Assembly: GCF_015706575.1 (NCBI RefSeq)
Contig: NW_024037064.1
Span: 1,053,427 to 1,117,426 of the forward strand
Origin: Patiria miniata
Lineage: Eukaryota > Echinodermata > Asteroidea > Valvatida > Asterinidae
Length of the DNA stretch: 64,000 bases
Reading direction: 5' to 3'
The notes beneath the pieces are model-generated. The model ran no database searches, had not been told where the DNA came from, and saw only the letters and a list, made by a program, of their open reading frames with translations. The position numbers were made by a program, and so were the translations under genes. Shown here one piece after another: positions 1 through 11,846 of this stretch. How positions within the stretch are numbered: the first letter of the stretch is position 1; the number at the start of each line of letters is the position of its first letter.

Positions 1-240
1 CTTCGCGGTGAGCTTTTAGGTGTGCGATGGTGTGGGGGTGTGATCGCACACCTCAAATCAGAAGGACTGACTTGACAAAGTGCTGTCCACAGTTGGTGTT
101 TGGTATTGACTGAAACATGATCCCTGTCAAAAAATCCCCCCACCCCTCCAAAAAAGACCCCCTACCTATTACCCTGTTTTCAAATGCCATGTAATTGGAA
201 GCAGAACTTTTTGGGTGGGGGCCTATTGGTATTGTCAGCA
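1..240. repeat. Distal part of long repeat LRE (copy 0, cut by window start)
   Basis: This stretch matches about 38655-38895 and 56340-56590 with only scattered differences. It contains a run of GTGTGCGATGGTGTG type sequence, a C-rich tract and the lead-in to the 79-bp satellite. In the other two copies the same sequence lies inside a long repeat, so this is the right-hand end of a third copy whose left part lies outside the window. No coding potential is seen. Confidence 0.8.
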
Positions 241-712
241 ATTAGTAAGTGGCTGGTATTATCAAACAGCTGTGGCTACTGTGTGGCTGTTGATTGTTGT
301 ATTGACCTGATAAAGTATTGTCTGCAAGTGGCTGGTATTGTCAAACAGCTGTGGCTACTGTGGGGCTGTTGATTATTGTATCGACCAGATAAAGTATTGT
401 CTGCAAGTTGCTGGCATTGTCAAACAGCTGTGGCTACTGTGTGGCTGTTGATTGTTGTATTGACCTGATAAAGCATTGTCTGCAAGTGGCAGGCATTGTC
501 AAACAGCTGTGGCTACTGTGTGGCTGTTGATTGTTGTATTGACCTTATAAAGTATTGTCTGCAAGTGGCAGGCATTGTCAAACAACTGTGGCTACTGTGT
601 GGCTGTTGATTGTTGCATTGACCTTATAAAGTTTTGTCTGCAAGTGGCTGGCATTGTCAAACAGCTGTGGCTACTGTGTGGCTGTTGATTGTTGTATTGA
701 CCTGAGTAATGT
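241..712. repeat. 79-bp satellite array, about six units
   Basis: Tandem units of 79 bp with the landmarks TTGTATTGACC, GATAAAGTATTGTCTGCAAG, CATTGTCAAACAGCTGTGG and CTACTGTGTGGCTGTTG. The same satellite occurs at 27128-27648, 31505-32827, 33442-33495, 38896-39269, 40005-40541, 56590-56731 and 57105-57385. It gives open frames in some phases, but these are by-products of the repeat. Confidence 0.95.
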
Positions 713-1453
713 TATAGAGTGCAGCGCTACTAACTGGCGGCTCCTCATCATGCTCTCCACCAATGTACTGATTTCCTCTTTCTTAGCGGTGTTTCCAGTC
801 ATGTCTTCATGTCAAGTTGAACTTTAGCGCAAACTGATTAATATGGTGAGCCAGAATATATGTAACATCTGGTTTGGGAGCATTTTTAGGGAGTTTTTCC
901 TTTCTTTCCTGTGCATTTGGGGCTCTAGCAGTTTTTCTGCGCACCAAGACGTCAGGTATCTTTTGTGACTAGTAGATCACCTTCTGCTGGTAACAATTGG
1001 ATGTTCCTCCAGCACCAGTGCAGCACTTGATATGCTAATGAACCAATGTTGTCTCCCATTTAATTCAACAATGCCACTGCATCTGCCAATGGACTCCTCA
1101 ATGGCTCCTGCTTCATCCCAGCGAGGCAGATATTCGCCAATACACCTGCACTCCTTCAATAATGGACCCGATCTTTGCCGTCCATGTCCTCTTGCTGCTG
1201 AAATCTGCAGTGATATTGGACCCAGAACATGTCCAATCTATCCACCAGCCAAAAACCTGTTGTTTTTGGCGCACTCGTTGTGGATGCAAGGCTGGGATAC
1301 GTAGGCGCTGATCGACTTACTTCAACTTTGACATGCCCATTGTAATTGGAAATCGCACATCAAGTCAAGACGGACCCCATCACCCTGATTACTTCAATCA
1401 AAATTCACCAGCCCGCTATGTAAATGCACACAAAACTTGGTTTATCCACATCA
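713..1453. other. Unassigned sequence, no gene seen
   Basis: No recognisable protein, RNA or repeat family was found. The last part, from about 1380, may be the 5' region of the LINE that continues after 2097, because the MITE at 1462-2088 is flanked by an exact 8-bp duplication. Confidence 0.4.
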
Positions 1454-1461
1454 GTCTGTGA

Positions 1462-2088
1462 CTGTCATACTAAAGCGTCAACATAGCGTCAACACAGCGT
1501 CAACACCTCCAAAATGCATTAAAAGTGACAACAGCAGTATGTAACCCATACAGTATGGAAAGAAACAAGATTTTGGCTTAAAATCAATAGGTTAAACGTC
1601 TGAAAATTGCAATTTTCAGTTCAAGAAAATTGGCTCTCCGTGCCGCTCCGAGATTGGCTGCCATGTTGCCTCAGTGGCAGCACGAACCATTCCATTATGC
1701 TAAAGGGTGAGAGCATCGTTCAATAAACCTCAGTCCCTCAGTCTCTCACAGATCAGAGTGCATCCTTCTGCATCAAGGCGCCCTCTGTTGTAATGTCATA
1801 ACCTACACACCCCTACTTGAAATGGTATAATCAAAGCTTTGTGCAAAGTCAAGATGGCGGAGAACGGCCGCGCAAGTTAAAGGTCATTTTTTTGCGTGAA
1901 AATACTATATTTTTAACAACTAAATGGAAACTCAATCCACTGGAAATTCTGTTTTATTCTATGCTTTGCCATTCTATACCTTTTTTGGTCAATTCAGAAT
2001 GTGTTTTGGATGTGTTGACAGTGTGTTGACGCTTCTGTCATGTGTTGACGCTGTGTTGACGCTGTGTTGACGCTTTTTAGTGCGACCT
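1462..2088. mobile_element. MITE with subterminal GCGTCAACACA repeats, 8-bp TSD
   Basis: The element is bounded by GTCTGTGA at 1454-1461 and again at 2089-2096, an 8-bp target duplication. Its ends are inverted and imperfect: CTGTCATACTAAAGCGTC on the left, and the complement of GACGCTTTTTAGTGCGACCT on the right. Each end carries three to five copies of GCGTCAACACA or its complement in opposite orientation. No transposase is seen. An 8-bp TSD fits hAT or P-type elements; the superfamily is not decided. Confidence 0.7.
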
Positions 2089-2096
2089 GTCTGTGA

Positions 2097-3264
2097 GATC
2101 TAAACCCTCATAAACTCAAGCTAGACACTACCTTCTGCATGATTAATGCCCGGTCAATTCGGAACAAGACAACAGAACTTCTTGATTTTGTTTCTGAAAA
2201 TCATCTTGATATCATTGGTATCTGTGAGACATGGTTATCCATCGCAATCTCCACAGCATTGATTTGAATCTCTTGTGCGCTGAGATTGAAGGCAACCATT
2301 CTTCTGTCGGCCCAATGCAGTGTTGCCATGTCAACGAGGCAGCCGACAGTAACAACTTCATACTGTCTCAACTCTTGGATACATTTGCACCAGTCAAGTC
2401 CCGATGTGTCATTATTCGGCCCGACACCGGTTGGTACACTGATTGTTCCAAGCTAAGCACAGATGAAGACAGCTTGAGCACAGGTGGCATGCATCCTCAC
2501 TCGAGATTGACCGCCAACTACATCACCAACAATGCCAGCATGTGATCTCGCTGATCCGTAAGGCCAAAAGAACCCATTACTCAGAAATAGTTTCCAAGTG
2601 TTCCGGTGATCAAAAACAACTGTTTCCTGCCACCAACAAGCTTCTCCATAGGAATAAGGAATCTTTTTTACCTAAGTACAATTCCGACAAGTCACTGGCT
2701 GACCATTTCAGCGTTTTTTTCACGTCCAAGATTTCTTTGATTCGTGATGCACTACCTCCCCTTGTGCCAGATACAGATACTTCTACCCCCACCCCGCCAA
2801 CACAAACTACACTGACCAGTCTCCGTTTCGCCTCTCAAGATGAGATTCGCACTGTCATCTTCAAATCCCCAGCAAAATCATGTGACTTGGACCCTATACC
2901 ATATCGTCAGAACCATAATGTAGAAACATTACTTGTTCATCTGTCCGCGACCACATCCTACGACAGATGGATGTTGGCAAAGTAATGGCGCTTGTGCTTC
3001 TCGATCTGTCATCAGCATTTGACACCATAGATCACGCCATCCTGATCAGTCGCTTGCACTCTTTGGGAGTGCACGATGCAGCCTTGCAGTGGTTTCACTC
3101 ATACCTTGCAGACCGGCAACAGTCTGTTAACTTCAATGGAGTATTATCTGCCCTACCTCCCTTGACTGTGGTGTTCCTCAGGGATCTGTTGGCGGTCCCA
3201 TGTTATTCACCATCTACATTTTACCACTCGGCCAGATCATCCAGAAACACAATCTATATCACTG
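2097..3264 (+). mobile_element. CR1/L2-like LINE, 5' half (decayed)
   Basis: At 2125-2235 the plus strand encodes a typical start of an AP endonuclease domain (INARSIRNKTTELLDF, then GICETWLS). Downstream are linker-region motifs (LIRKAKRTHYSEIVSKCSGD at about 2546-2605) and the reverse transcriptase palm motif A (LLDLSSAFDTIDHAIL at about 3000-3047). Frames change several times and most of the endonuclease and part of the fingers are missing, so this copy is dead. The coding continues at 4534 after an inserted fossil. The same LINE family is at 52421-54123 on the minus strand. Confidence 0.85.
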
Positions 3265-4533
3265 GATCCAGAGGTTCCTCCACGCCAGTCCGGCGTTTGA
3301 TAGAACGACAGGTGGTCTCTGGCTTACTGCTCTCTGGCAGTTGCAGTACCCGAACCATATCTCTTTGAACCAGCCTCAGCTGAAAAAAATTACCAGGGTC
3401 AGTGGCCTCTTCATCCCCAGAACACACGTCTTGCGAGTGAGTGGAAGGGGGGTGAGCACTATCGACATCTATGTCAGGAACATCTTGAACAGAAGTACCC
3501 AAATTCATAGATGGGTGTAAAGAAATTCCCACCTGCGATCTCGGGGGCGCCCAATCATGGCCGGAAATCCCCTAAAGAAGACGGCGCTGCCTTGTGTTTC
3601 CTTTTCTTACTTGGGTGACTTGAATCACTTGACTGTAAAAACTCCGACAATATACTCGGAATTCCGGAGCATTGATCAAAGAATGACGTTGACTGCCCAT
3701 TCCGCACGGGTGGAAGCTGGAAGTTCGGAGCGCGATGAACTCACAGACGGGGCCGGCGATGATTGAATCCTTTTACAGCTCCGTGACTGGTCGTCCCCGA
3801 GGGTTGCTGGAGCCAGCAGACTGGGGGAAGAGGCAAAGAAACTCCAGTGGAACCTCAGGAGATCGCCGCCGGGTTGCTAGGTAACGCCAATGGTCCGGAG
3901 ACCGGCAGTGTGATCGAGTGAATAGTGGTCCCTTTTTGGGTCTTACCCTTGGGACCACTGGTGGCCTTTGATGCGGCCTTTTTAACTGTGGGACTCTTAC
4001 GGCTTGTCACCTGGGGAACTGCGGTTTGTACGGGGAGTTTTATCCCCGGTGCCATTACGGTGTTCCATTATGTAGGAGGTAAGTCTGATGACGGCCAAAA
4101 CGTGTAACACTGGGTGACCGTTACATACTACGGCAATGTTCCTGCGTGGGACTCACTGCTATCTTGTATTTTGTACTATCGCACAACCAAGATAAATGCA
4201 GTTGGGAACGGCCGAGGGGAAAGGGATGACCGCTGGTTGATATACCCCACCAACTTTCTCTTTACACGCCAGGCAAGATGGCCGAGGGAAGGGAACGGCC
4301 AGTGGCTGATTACCCACAAAGGTCTCACCGCTATCTCGTTGATTGCCGCACTACCAAGATAGCCTAGGACGGCCGAGGGGCAGGGAACGACCTCTGTCGA
4401 TATACCCAACGAAACGTCCACTTCTAGCTTACTAGCTCCCCGAGCTAGCCGAGACGGTCAGGGGGGAAGGGAACGACCTCTGTCAATATACCCCAACTGT
4501 ACGCGACTCGCTAGGCAGTAGCTCACTACGGCA
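3265..4533 (-). mobile_element. DIRS-like gag fossil nested in a LINE
   Basis: The LINE reading frame is interrupted just before its ADD motif by about 1.27 kb. On the minus strand this insert encodes a stretch ending [15 protein letters not shown] and SIKRRTG, which resembles RDITRVLKLPSADEP and QIKRRTG in the gag region of the DIRS element at 15841-22274. The part at 4190-4530 holds about four imperfect units of some 105 bp around GGCCGAGGGGAAGGGAACGA. It is a partial, broken DIRS-type copy; no reverse transcriptase or recombinase part is seen. Confidence 0.65.
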
Positions 4534-5400
4534 GCTGATGACATACAGCTGTATCAATCCTTCAATCCATCTCAACCCAATGCTGTGTCTGCCCTGGAGA
4601 ATCTTGAGGCTTGCATTGATGAGATCAAGACATGGATGATGACAAACAGTCTCAAATTGAATGACAACAAGTCTGAATTTATCCTGTATGGCTCAAAACA
4701 ACAACTCGCCAAGTTCAATATCACCAGCATTAGGACTGGAGATTGCCACATCCACCCTTCCAGTAAGTGTCGCAACCTAGGTGTCACTTTCGACCCCCAC
4801 ATGTCCCACATTGATCAGATATCAGCACTGTCAAAATCAGTCAGATTTCATCTCCGTAATCTTGGCTTCATTCGGAAGTATCTAAATCGTACGGCCACTG
4901 AGCAACTCGTCCATGCATTTATAACTTCGTGCTTAGATTTTTGTAATTCCCTCATGTATAACCTGCCACAACACCAAATCAACAAACTTCAACGCCTCCA
5001 AAATGCCACTGCTCGCCTCATCACCTTATCCAGACGCACCACTCATATCACCCCCGTCTTAAAGTCCCTTCACTGGCTCCCCATCGCCGATCGCATTGCC
5101 TTCAAGATCCTCCTTCTCGCTTTCAAGTCACTACAAGGAACTTCACCGGACTATATAACAGACATTATCTCGAAATATCAGCCATCAAGTAGACTTCGTT
5201 CGGCCGGAGCGCTACAGCTTACTGTTTCCCGCACCAATCACTCTTGGGGAGACCGGTCTTTCTCAAGCGCCGCTCCCAAACTCTGGAACAATCTACCCCT
5301 TGAAATTCGCCAGTCACCATCATTGTCTGTATTTAAATCTTCTGTGAAAACTCATATGTTTACCTCACGTTTTTGTGTTTTAAATAAGTTGATGTTTATT
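4534..5400 (+). mobile_element. CR1/L2-like LINE, 3' half of ORF2
   Basis: The reading frame opens with the catalytic ADD box (ADDIQLYQSF at 4534-4563) and runs without a stop through the thumb and C-terminal region to about 5400. Landmarks are LKLNDNKSEFILYGSKQQ, KCRNLGVTFD, LDFCNSLMYNLPQHQINKLQ, HITPVLKSLHWLPIADRIAF and APKLWNNLPLEIRQSPSLSV, all typical of CR1/L2-clade LINE C-termini. From about 5400 the open frame runs on into an unrelated repeat, so its last 30 or so codons are not LINE sequence. With 2097-3264 it forms one element split by the nested fossil. Confidence 0.9.
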
Positions 5401-5595
5401 ACTGCGTATTTTATGCAATATATCATGCATTGCGCAGTGTTGAAAATGTTCCAAACATGTGCGCTTATTGCTTGAAATGTTTTTCGAATTTTGACGCAGC
5501 CGATACGCATTATGCAATTGGATGCTCAGTATGTTGATGCATGCGGCTGGTCTGTAGGAAATGATGTCATTTTACAAGACCTATTGGGGAATGTA
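5400..5595. repeat. Dispersed repeat shared with 49835-50015
   Basis: A block starting ACTGCGTATTTTATGCAATA and containing ATCATGCATTGCGCAGTG recurs at 49835-50015 with few changes. In both places it runs into the roughly 130-bp repeat array. No coding function is seen. Confidence 0.75.
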
Positions 5596-6890
5596 CAAAT
5601 GGGTGACAACCTTCTCACATGCTGCCAATTTCCAAACGTTTGTCAAGTGACACATTTCTGGAAATTTCTGTGAAACCGCCCTTCCCCCATGCATTCTAAT
5701 TTGTAATTGGTTGCAATTGGGGGATCCACGAATGAGTGACAACCTTGCATGATGTCAATTTCCAAACGTGTCAAGAGGCACATTTGTGGACATTTCTGTT
5801 TATCTGCCCCCCCCCCCCCATGTGTTCTAATTCCCCCCCCCCAAAAAAAAAATATGTCAAGCGACACATTTTTGGAAATTTCTGTAAATCCCCCCATGTG
5901 CTCTAATTTGTACTTGGTTTGCATTCGGGGGATTTACAAATGAGTGACAACCTTGTCGCATGCTATCAGTTTCCAAACATGTGTCAAGTGACACATTTTT
6001 GGAAATTTCTGTGAATCCTCCTACTCCTCTATGTGTTCTAATTTGTACTTAATTCACAAATGGTTGACAACCTTCTGGCATGCTGTCAATTTGCAGAAAA
6101 CAAAATAAGATCCTTTCCAAAGATGTGTCAAGTGACACCTTTTTGGAAATTTCTGTGAATCTGCCACCTCCCGAATGCGTTCCAATTTGTACTTAGTTTG
6201 CAATTGGGGAATCCTCGAATGGTTGACAACTTTCTGCCATGCTCTCAATTGGAAGAAAACAAAAGAAGATCATTTCCAAAGATTTGTCATGTGACACAGT
6301 TTTGGAAATTTTTGTAAATCCCCCAATGCATTGTTACAATTTGGGAAGCCACAAATGAATGACAACCTTCTCACATACCTTCTTGCGTGTCAAGTGACAC
6401 ATTTTAGAAAATGTCTGTGAATTGGCTCCTTCCCCATGCTTCTAATTTGTTCTTGGTTTGCAATTTGGGAATCCATGAATGGGTCCAAACCTTGCATGCT
6501 GTTAATTTCCATAGATGTTCATAGGAGTTATTAAGGAAAATTCTGTGAATCTGGCCCCCTTCCCCATTGTGTCAATGGAAATTTCTGTAAATATCCCCCA
6601 TATGTTCTAATTTTTGTATTTAGTTTGTTATCCACGAATGGTTGACAACTTTCTGACATGATGTAAATTTGAAGAAAAGAAAAGATCATTTCCAAAGATG
6701 TGTCATGTGACACATTTTTGGAAATTTCTGTAAATCCCCCCTCCCCATGCACTCTAATTGCACTTGGTTTGCAACTTGGGAATGCACAAATGGGTGACAA
6801 CCTTTTCGCATTCTATCAATTTCCAAACATGTGTCAAGTGATACATTTTTTTAAATTTCTGTGTCCCCCCCCCCCTCAAATGTGTTCTAA
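5596..6890. repeat. Array of imperfect ~130-bp repeats
   Basis: About ten diverged units share the blocks GGGTGACAACCTTCT, GCATGCTGTCAATTTCCAAA, TGTGTCAAGTGACACATTTT and GGAAATTTCTGTGAATCC, followed by a C-rich tract and CATTCTAATTTGTACTTGG. The same family fills 49060-49834, 50016-50561 and 51040-51295. The near-palindrome TGTCAAGTGACA is the best conserved part. Confidence 0.9.
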
Positions 6891-7613
6891 TTGAGTGGTC
6901 GGGCAATAAAATCTAATAGGCCCCAGACCTCTCTTGATATTCCTCGATGAAATCCGACTCAGCAGCCTGACTCCAGCCTGATCTCAAGATCCCCTAACTC
7001 CTGTCAGAGTCTTAATAATTAAAGATATCAGCTACAACTGATGTAAATCACAGTTACTAACTGTCTAGATATACGCTCTCCGACTCTGGCTCCCCAAAGT
7101 TTTTCTCCCCAAAACTTTGCTCCCCAAAACTTTGCTCCCCAGCTCAGCTCAGCTCCCCAATTTCATCAAGTTGGCTCCCCCAACTCAAGTTGTAAAGATG
7201 ACACATTCTCTAAGTATCTCAGCTCCCCAAACTGGCCAAAGCACTATGTGTAAATACAGTTAGAGATCAGCAGTAGAGTTCGCAGCTAGCAGTAGACCAA
7301 CACCCATCAAAGAACCGTACCCAGAATGAACAAAATCTGCCCTATTTATACCCTATTGGCCCAGCGCGAAAATCAAAAGTACGCGCTAGTAAATAGGCCA
7401 CGCCCATTTTGCAAAAATCACAGTATACTGAATTCACATAGCTATAGTTTCCCCTCAATTTCTCCAAAATTATACAGCAAAATATCACACAAAAAGGCTT
7501 AAATTAATCTTCAAGACATTCCTTACAGTAAATCTGTTGTAAACATGTGAATAAATTACACAGAATCCCCCAAATGCTCACTTTTACAAGTAGTGAATGA
7601 ATGTAAACAAACC
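6891..7613. other. Unassigned sequence with GCTCCCCAAAACTTT run
   Basis: At 6893-6904 there is a stray GAGTGGTCGGGC, the terminal motif of family E2. At 7088-7230 short tandem units around GCTCCCCAAAACTTT and CAGCTC occur. No gene is seen. Confidence 0.5.
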
Positions 7614-7617
7614 TTAA

Positions 7618-8131
7618 AGGGAAAATACAACATTTGCAAACATCAAAAAATAAAACTACCAAATCATTTTGAAATACCTTGCTGGACTGTTAGTGAATGA
7701 CAGTGTAAAGTATCCTGTAAAATCATGGCACCTGGTATACTGTCATTTTCAAGAAAAGTGGTATTCTTGTATCAATTTCCAACGCTGGTCGGCCGACCAG
7801 CGTTGGAAACAACTGGTTTTTTTCCAAATACTGGCCCCAATTGACCATCGCACTTGTTTGCAACCGATTACAAACCCTTGAACGGGTACGAGCCAGCTAG
7901 ACTGGTTCCCTGACCTTACAATTCCCCAATGTATGTAAACTGCTCTGTTTCTTCTTATATGGAGTCAGGGAACCAGACTACAGGAAAATGATTGTTTTTC
8001 TTGGTTTTTATAGCATTTCTGAACCCAAAACCTTAAAAGGTCAGTGTAAATATATTTGCTATATATTTCCAAACCCCCCAATTCCATTCATTTCTGAAAA
8101 TTACAGCAAAAGCAAATGATGTATATTCCCT
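7618..8131. mobile_element. TTAA-flanked MITE (piggyBac- or Kolobok-like)
   Basis: The element lies between TTAA at 7614-7617 and TTAA at 8132-8135. Its ends are inverted: AGGGAAAATACAACATTTGC on the left and the complement of a right end closing in TATATTCCCT. A shorter relative sits inside RAG1L intron 1 at 41968-42252 in the opposite orientation. It holds a perfect 34-bp palindrome (7776-7809) and an inverted pair of CTGGTTCCCTGAC (about 7905 and 7966). The TTAA target fits piggyBac or Kolobok; no transposase is present. Confidence 0.75.
7776..7809. repeat. Perfect 34-bp palindrome
   Basis: Two 17-base arms, TTTCCAACGCTGGTCGG and its complement, meet at 7792/7793 without a spacer. It lies in the middle third of the TTAA-flanked MITE. 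Confidence 0.95.
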
Positions 8132-8135
8132 TTAA

Positions 8136-9139
8136 GTTCATTGAAGAAAATTCAGTGATGTCACAGATATGAATAATCATGAGACAGTCACTGACTTACC
8201 CAACCTTGTTCCCATGGGTACGAGATCTTTCTGCGCCATGTTGCTTCCCATCATGCCTTGCACGATCTTAACCCCTGGAATTGTGTAATTTAAATGTATC
8301 AAAATATGGCACATTATACGGTAATTAGGCAAAAGTTGATCCGTTTGACGTGCCGACGCCATCTTTAAAATGTTAAAAATTGTGATTTTAAAGAATCCAT
8401 CCTTTCAAACATAAGGTTTGGACATTGCGTTATTTAGCAAAGATTTGTAATAAATGTATCAATCTTCGAAATGCATGCGCAGTACGCTCTGAAAAGCCAG
8501 TCAGCATCGTTTATGTGTACATCACAGCCAGGGGTTAGTGAAGGAACGCGCACGCGCCCATGGAGTCGAGGCTGTGACTTACCAGACGAAATCTGACAGA
8601 AAAGTCATCAAAACTTGCCCAACTTTCAAAGTTGATTCAAATTAGACAACTTCACATCTAAAGAAGCTACATAATTATTTAGTAAAACGTTCTAATAATA
8701 TAAATTACTTTTTAGAAGTCTCAGTTTGCTAGAAATAATTTTAGAACTTTCAGCCAATCAGAAACGTTTTAAGCACTGCTCAAATGGCAGCCATGTTGGA
8801 TTTTACCATAACGCTATTTATAGCTCAGCTGACATGTGTAAACAAACACGTGAGTGTACATACAGAATTTCAGCAGGAAAATACTCAAAACTACCTAGAA
8901 ATAATACCTGAAAAGACAACAGGAATTTTCTAGACAAAAATGCCAGATCTCTAGGAGGATATAGGTAAGATTTAGAGTAATAAAACTAAAGTAAAAAGTG
9001 GGATTTGGGGGCATTTTCGTCACAGTATGATCCAGAAACCTAGTGTGAACTTGTACTAGTGATGCCAGAAAAAAAATATTGTATTACAAACCCATGGCAC
9101 ACTACCACTCATTTTGAAGCTTATGATGTCCTCTATCAT
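8136..9139. other. Unassigned sequence, no gene seen
   Basis: No protein family was recognised on either strand. On the minus strand about 8199-8266 there is a short open stretch between weak splice-like sites, but nothing supports it as an exon. The segment near 9028-9060 (TATGATCCAGAAACCTAGTG) resembles part of family E2 near 12990. Confidence 0.4.
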
Positions 9140-9535
9140 TTGGAGTGACGGGATTTTTAAATTAACGGTTGGTATGCAAATTAGAGCTCATTAAATATTC
9201 ATAGATTCAAAATCTTCCTGTCGCAGGTGTTGGTCATTAATTTGTTGTATTTTATTATATATTTCAATGAAATCAAGTACATGTTGTGTATTTCGGCAAT
9301 AAATTTGGCATTAAACCTTGATGTCTATATTTTTGGAGTGTTGTGTTTTTAATTTAATGGTTTATATGCAAATTAACACATTAATTATTCGTAGATTCCA
9401 AAATCTTCCGGTCACAGGTGGCGGTCAATAATTTACTTTATTTTATGATAAAAAAAATAAATAAATCAGGTACATGTTGTTTTTTTGGCTATAAATTGGG
9501 TTAAGTAGCTTATAGGTCCCAAATTATACTCATTA
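9140..9535. repeat. Tandem duplication of a ~195-bp AT-rich unit
   Basis: Two diverged copies follow each other, sharing TATGCAAATTA, ATTCATAGATTC or ATTCGTAGATTC, AAAATCTTCC and AAATCAAGTACATGTTG or AAATCAGGTACATGTTG. No coding content. Confidence 0.7.
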
Positions 9536-10484
9536 CCACTAATTACATGTTAACTGTTAAATTAAATTCCATTGTCAAACAGGCGCACTACTTTTTCTCC
9601 GATCCACTATGTTTTTCTCCCCTTTTTACAACTTGTACTTGTATTCCATTGCAAATTCAATGAAAGTGAAAACCATGGGTTTCAATAGAGTGGAACAACA
9701 TAATACAAAAATTTATTAATGTAAATACATTTTATTCATCAAAATAAGCAATATCTATTTATAAACTCTAAGTTCCAAATCCTCTTCTTGTCAGAATAAA
9801 GAAACACCCCCGTAATATACAAATGGAAGAGTCCACAATGCAATACACGCATGCAAGGTAGGTATGGACAATTGTTCGTTACAGGGTACCGTATTTAAAC
9901 CCCAAAATTGCGCAGCAAACGGCAGTGCACTAACGAAAAACGGCAGTTTATTTCATCAAGAACAAACCCTAAATAACCTAACTATACCTCCTTATTACTC
10001 CGGTACCCCTCCTTTCAGATATTATGGACCAAAATGTTCACGTATTTTGTTTTTTTTGTGCGAGATGGCAAAGATTTTGGGCGATTTTTTCTTCACCTCT
10101 GACCGGCCACGGCAGTCAGACACATTGAAGATGCTGCCATATTGACTACCTACGTCATCAGTTTCCCACAATTCCCTGTGATGACGTTTTCAATGAATAA
10201 TATTGAGAGTTTTCAAGATCGCGCGAGACCCAAAAAGCAAGATGGCGGCCGCCAATATTTTTTTGACCGGCCCTACTTGCTCTTAAACCTGACAAAAATT
10301 ATACTATTTATGACAAACTTCAGATAAAAATTTAACCAAATCTGGAAATTTGAGAGTTTAATCACTTATAAAATTCAAAGAAAAATCCTGTTTATGCATC
10401 AGATGAATGGATGGTGGTGGATTTGGAAAGCGTATTTACATGGTGACAGGTGTGAGGTACGAAGACTGTCGGTAATGTGGAGTC
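9536..10484. other. Unassigned AT-rich sequence
   Basis: Short open frames at 9864-10145 and 10142-10327 match nothing recognised and have no splice context worth noting. No RNA gene is seen. Confidence 0.4.
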
Positions 10485-11290
10485 GCTACTTGTACCATGT
10501 TACGAAGATGTTCTAAATTTTGTTATGTCATCATGACGTCATCAAGTATCAAGTTACAAGCAATTTTAGGGCAAATTTTGACAAAATAGTTTGCGCTGTA
10601 TCTTTTGAACTACATAGAGTATCGTGTTCGTTTTTTCGTGAGGTTGTAGACTATGCCGTGAGAAACATTTCTTGTTCCAGACAAAAAAACCGCTTGACCT
10701 TCACTTCCGCTGTTACCGGAAGTGCAATAAAAACCGAATGCAAGTCAAAAGTGGAAGCATTTTACTACACACATATTATGAAAGTGAGGAATACCAGACA
10801 CAAAAAAAGTGTGATGACGTCATCATCCGAAAGGGCGCCCCCTAGCGGCACATCAAATAGAGTTTTCTTTCTTTAATTTTAGAATTTGAAAAGGATCATA
10901 TTTTTAATTTAATTCTATCGTTTGATCCCTGTCATATCTTCGTAGTCCAAGTAATGATATCCATTACAATGTTCACGTTTGGATAACTCTAATGCTGTGA
11001 CGTCATCAAACCGGAAGTTAGGTGTTATTATTACAAACAATTATATTTCCCATATTTTCATACGTTATTTTCACTTCACAATGAAAATGCATCCTCTCCG
11101 AACTTTATCAGTATTCACTAACCGCTTTTGAATGATGATGTCATCAAATCAGAAATAACTTTTTTTGCGCACATAGAATGTTTACTGAAATTTATCACAC
11201 TATTAAAGATACATTTTTTAACATAATCATTGATTGTATTGGAAGGGAATTAATTTCGTGAATCTTTGTTCTACATAGACATATATTCCT
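10485..11290 (+). mobile_element. Family E2 repeat, internal fragment
   Basis: This segment parallels 12990-13367 plus 25698-26060: TTACGAAGATGTT, GTCATCATGACGTCATCA, TTTGCGCTGTATCTTTTGAAC and ACCGGAAGTGCAAT occur in the same order. At 10838-10856 it holds GGGCGCCCCCTAGCGGCACA, the unoccupied equivalent of the site where the hAT-type element at 13368 inserted. It lacks the hairpin end of the family. TGACGTCA occurs near 10533, 10813 and 10995. Confidence 0.75.
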
Positions 11291-11309
11291 AACTTAACTG
11301 GGCAGTGTA

Positions 11310-11640
11310 TAACAGTTCAGTTTGTTCTTGGTTTTCAATTGGAGCATCCACAAATGGGTGAAACCGGCTGAATGAGAATCATGTCCCAAATGCTGATTTG
11401 GGGAATGTGTCATGGGAGGGCGCAATTCAAAATATGACTCGGCAACTTTGGCATTTGAGATTCAGAATATTGTGGTTATGTTTGTTCAGTTTTCTCGAAA
11501 TATAGAGCATTTATAGAGCCAAAACTTCATCAGGTTAGTTATTAAGCATCCTTGTTTAGATTTTGAGCACTAGTTTGCTGGTTGAAATGAAATTTTAAAA
11601 AAAAATCACAAATTACACGTTTTAATTGCCAAACACGCTT
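11310..11640. repeat. Dispersed repeat shared with 50562-50870
   Basis: A block of about 320 bp, from TTCTTGGTTTTCAATTGGAG through ATGAGAATCATGTCCCAA to TTTGCTGGTTGAAATGAAAT, recurs at 50562-50870 with few differences. In the second place it follows the 130-bp repeat array directly. Confidence 0.85.
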
Positions 11641-11846
11641 TCAAGAACACGCTGCAAGAAACAGCTGTCGTATTGCAACTCGTTGTAACTGATTTTCAAC
11701 TGTTGCCGTAGCTTCCACTGTAGAAACACGATGTAAAAAACAGAATTCAATTTATTGCCTTCAAGAGAGAACTGCACAAAGATAGAAAATGTTTCATTTC
11801 CTTATGATTAACTGTTATTCCTGTTTTGTTATTTTTGCTCCAACAG

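Noticed and set aside
241-712. Regular repeat spacing suggestive of a CRISPR array
   Set aside because: Units are contiguous with no unique spacers, the genome is eukaryotic, and no cas genes are present.
8177-8362. Minus-strand open frame with splice-like borders
   Set aside because: Low information, no known family, and the sites are weak.
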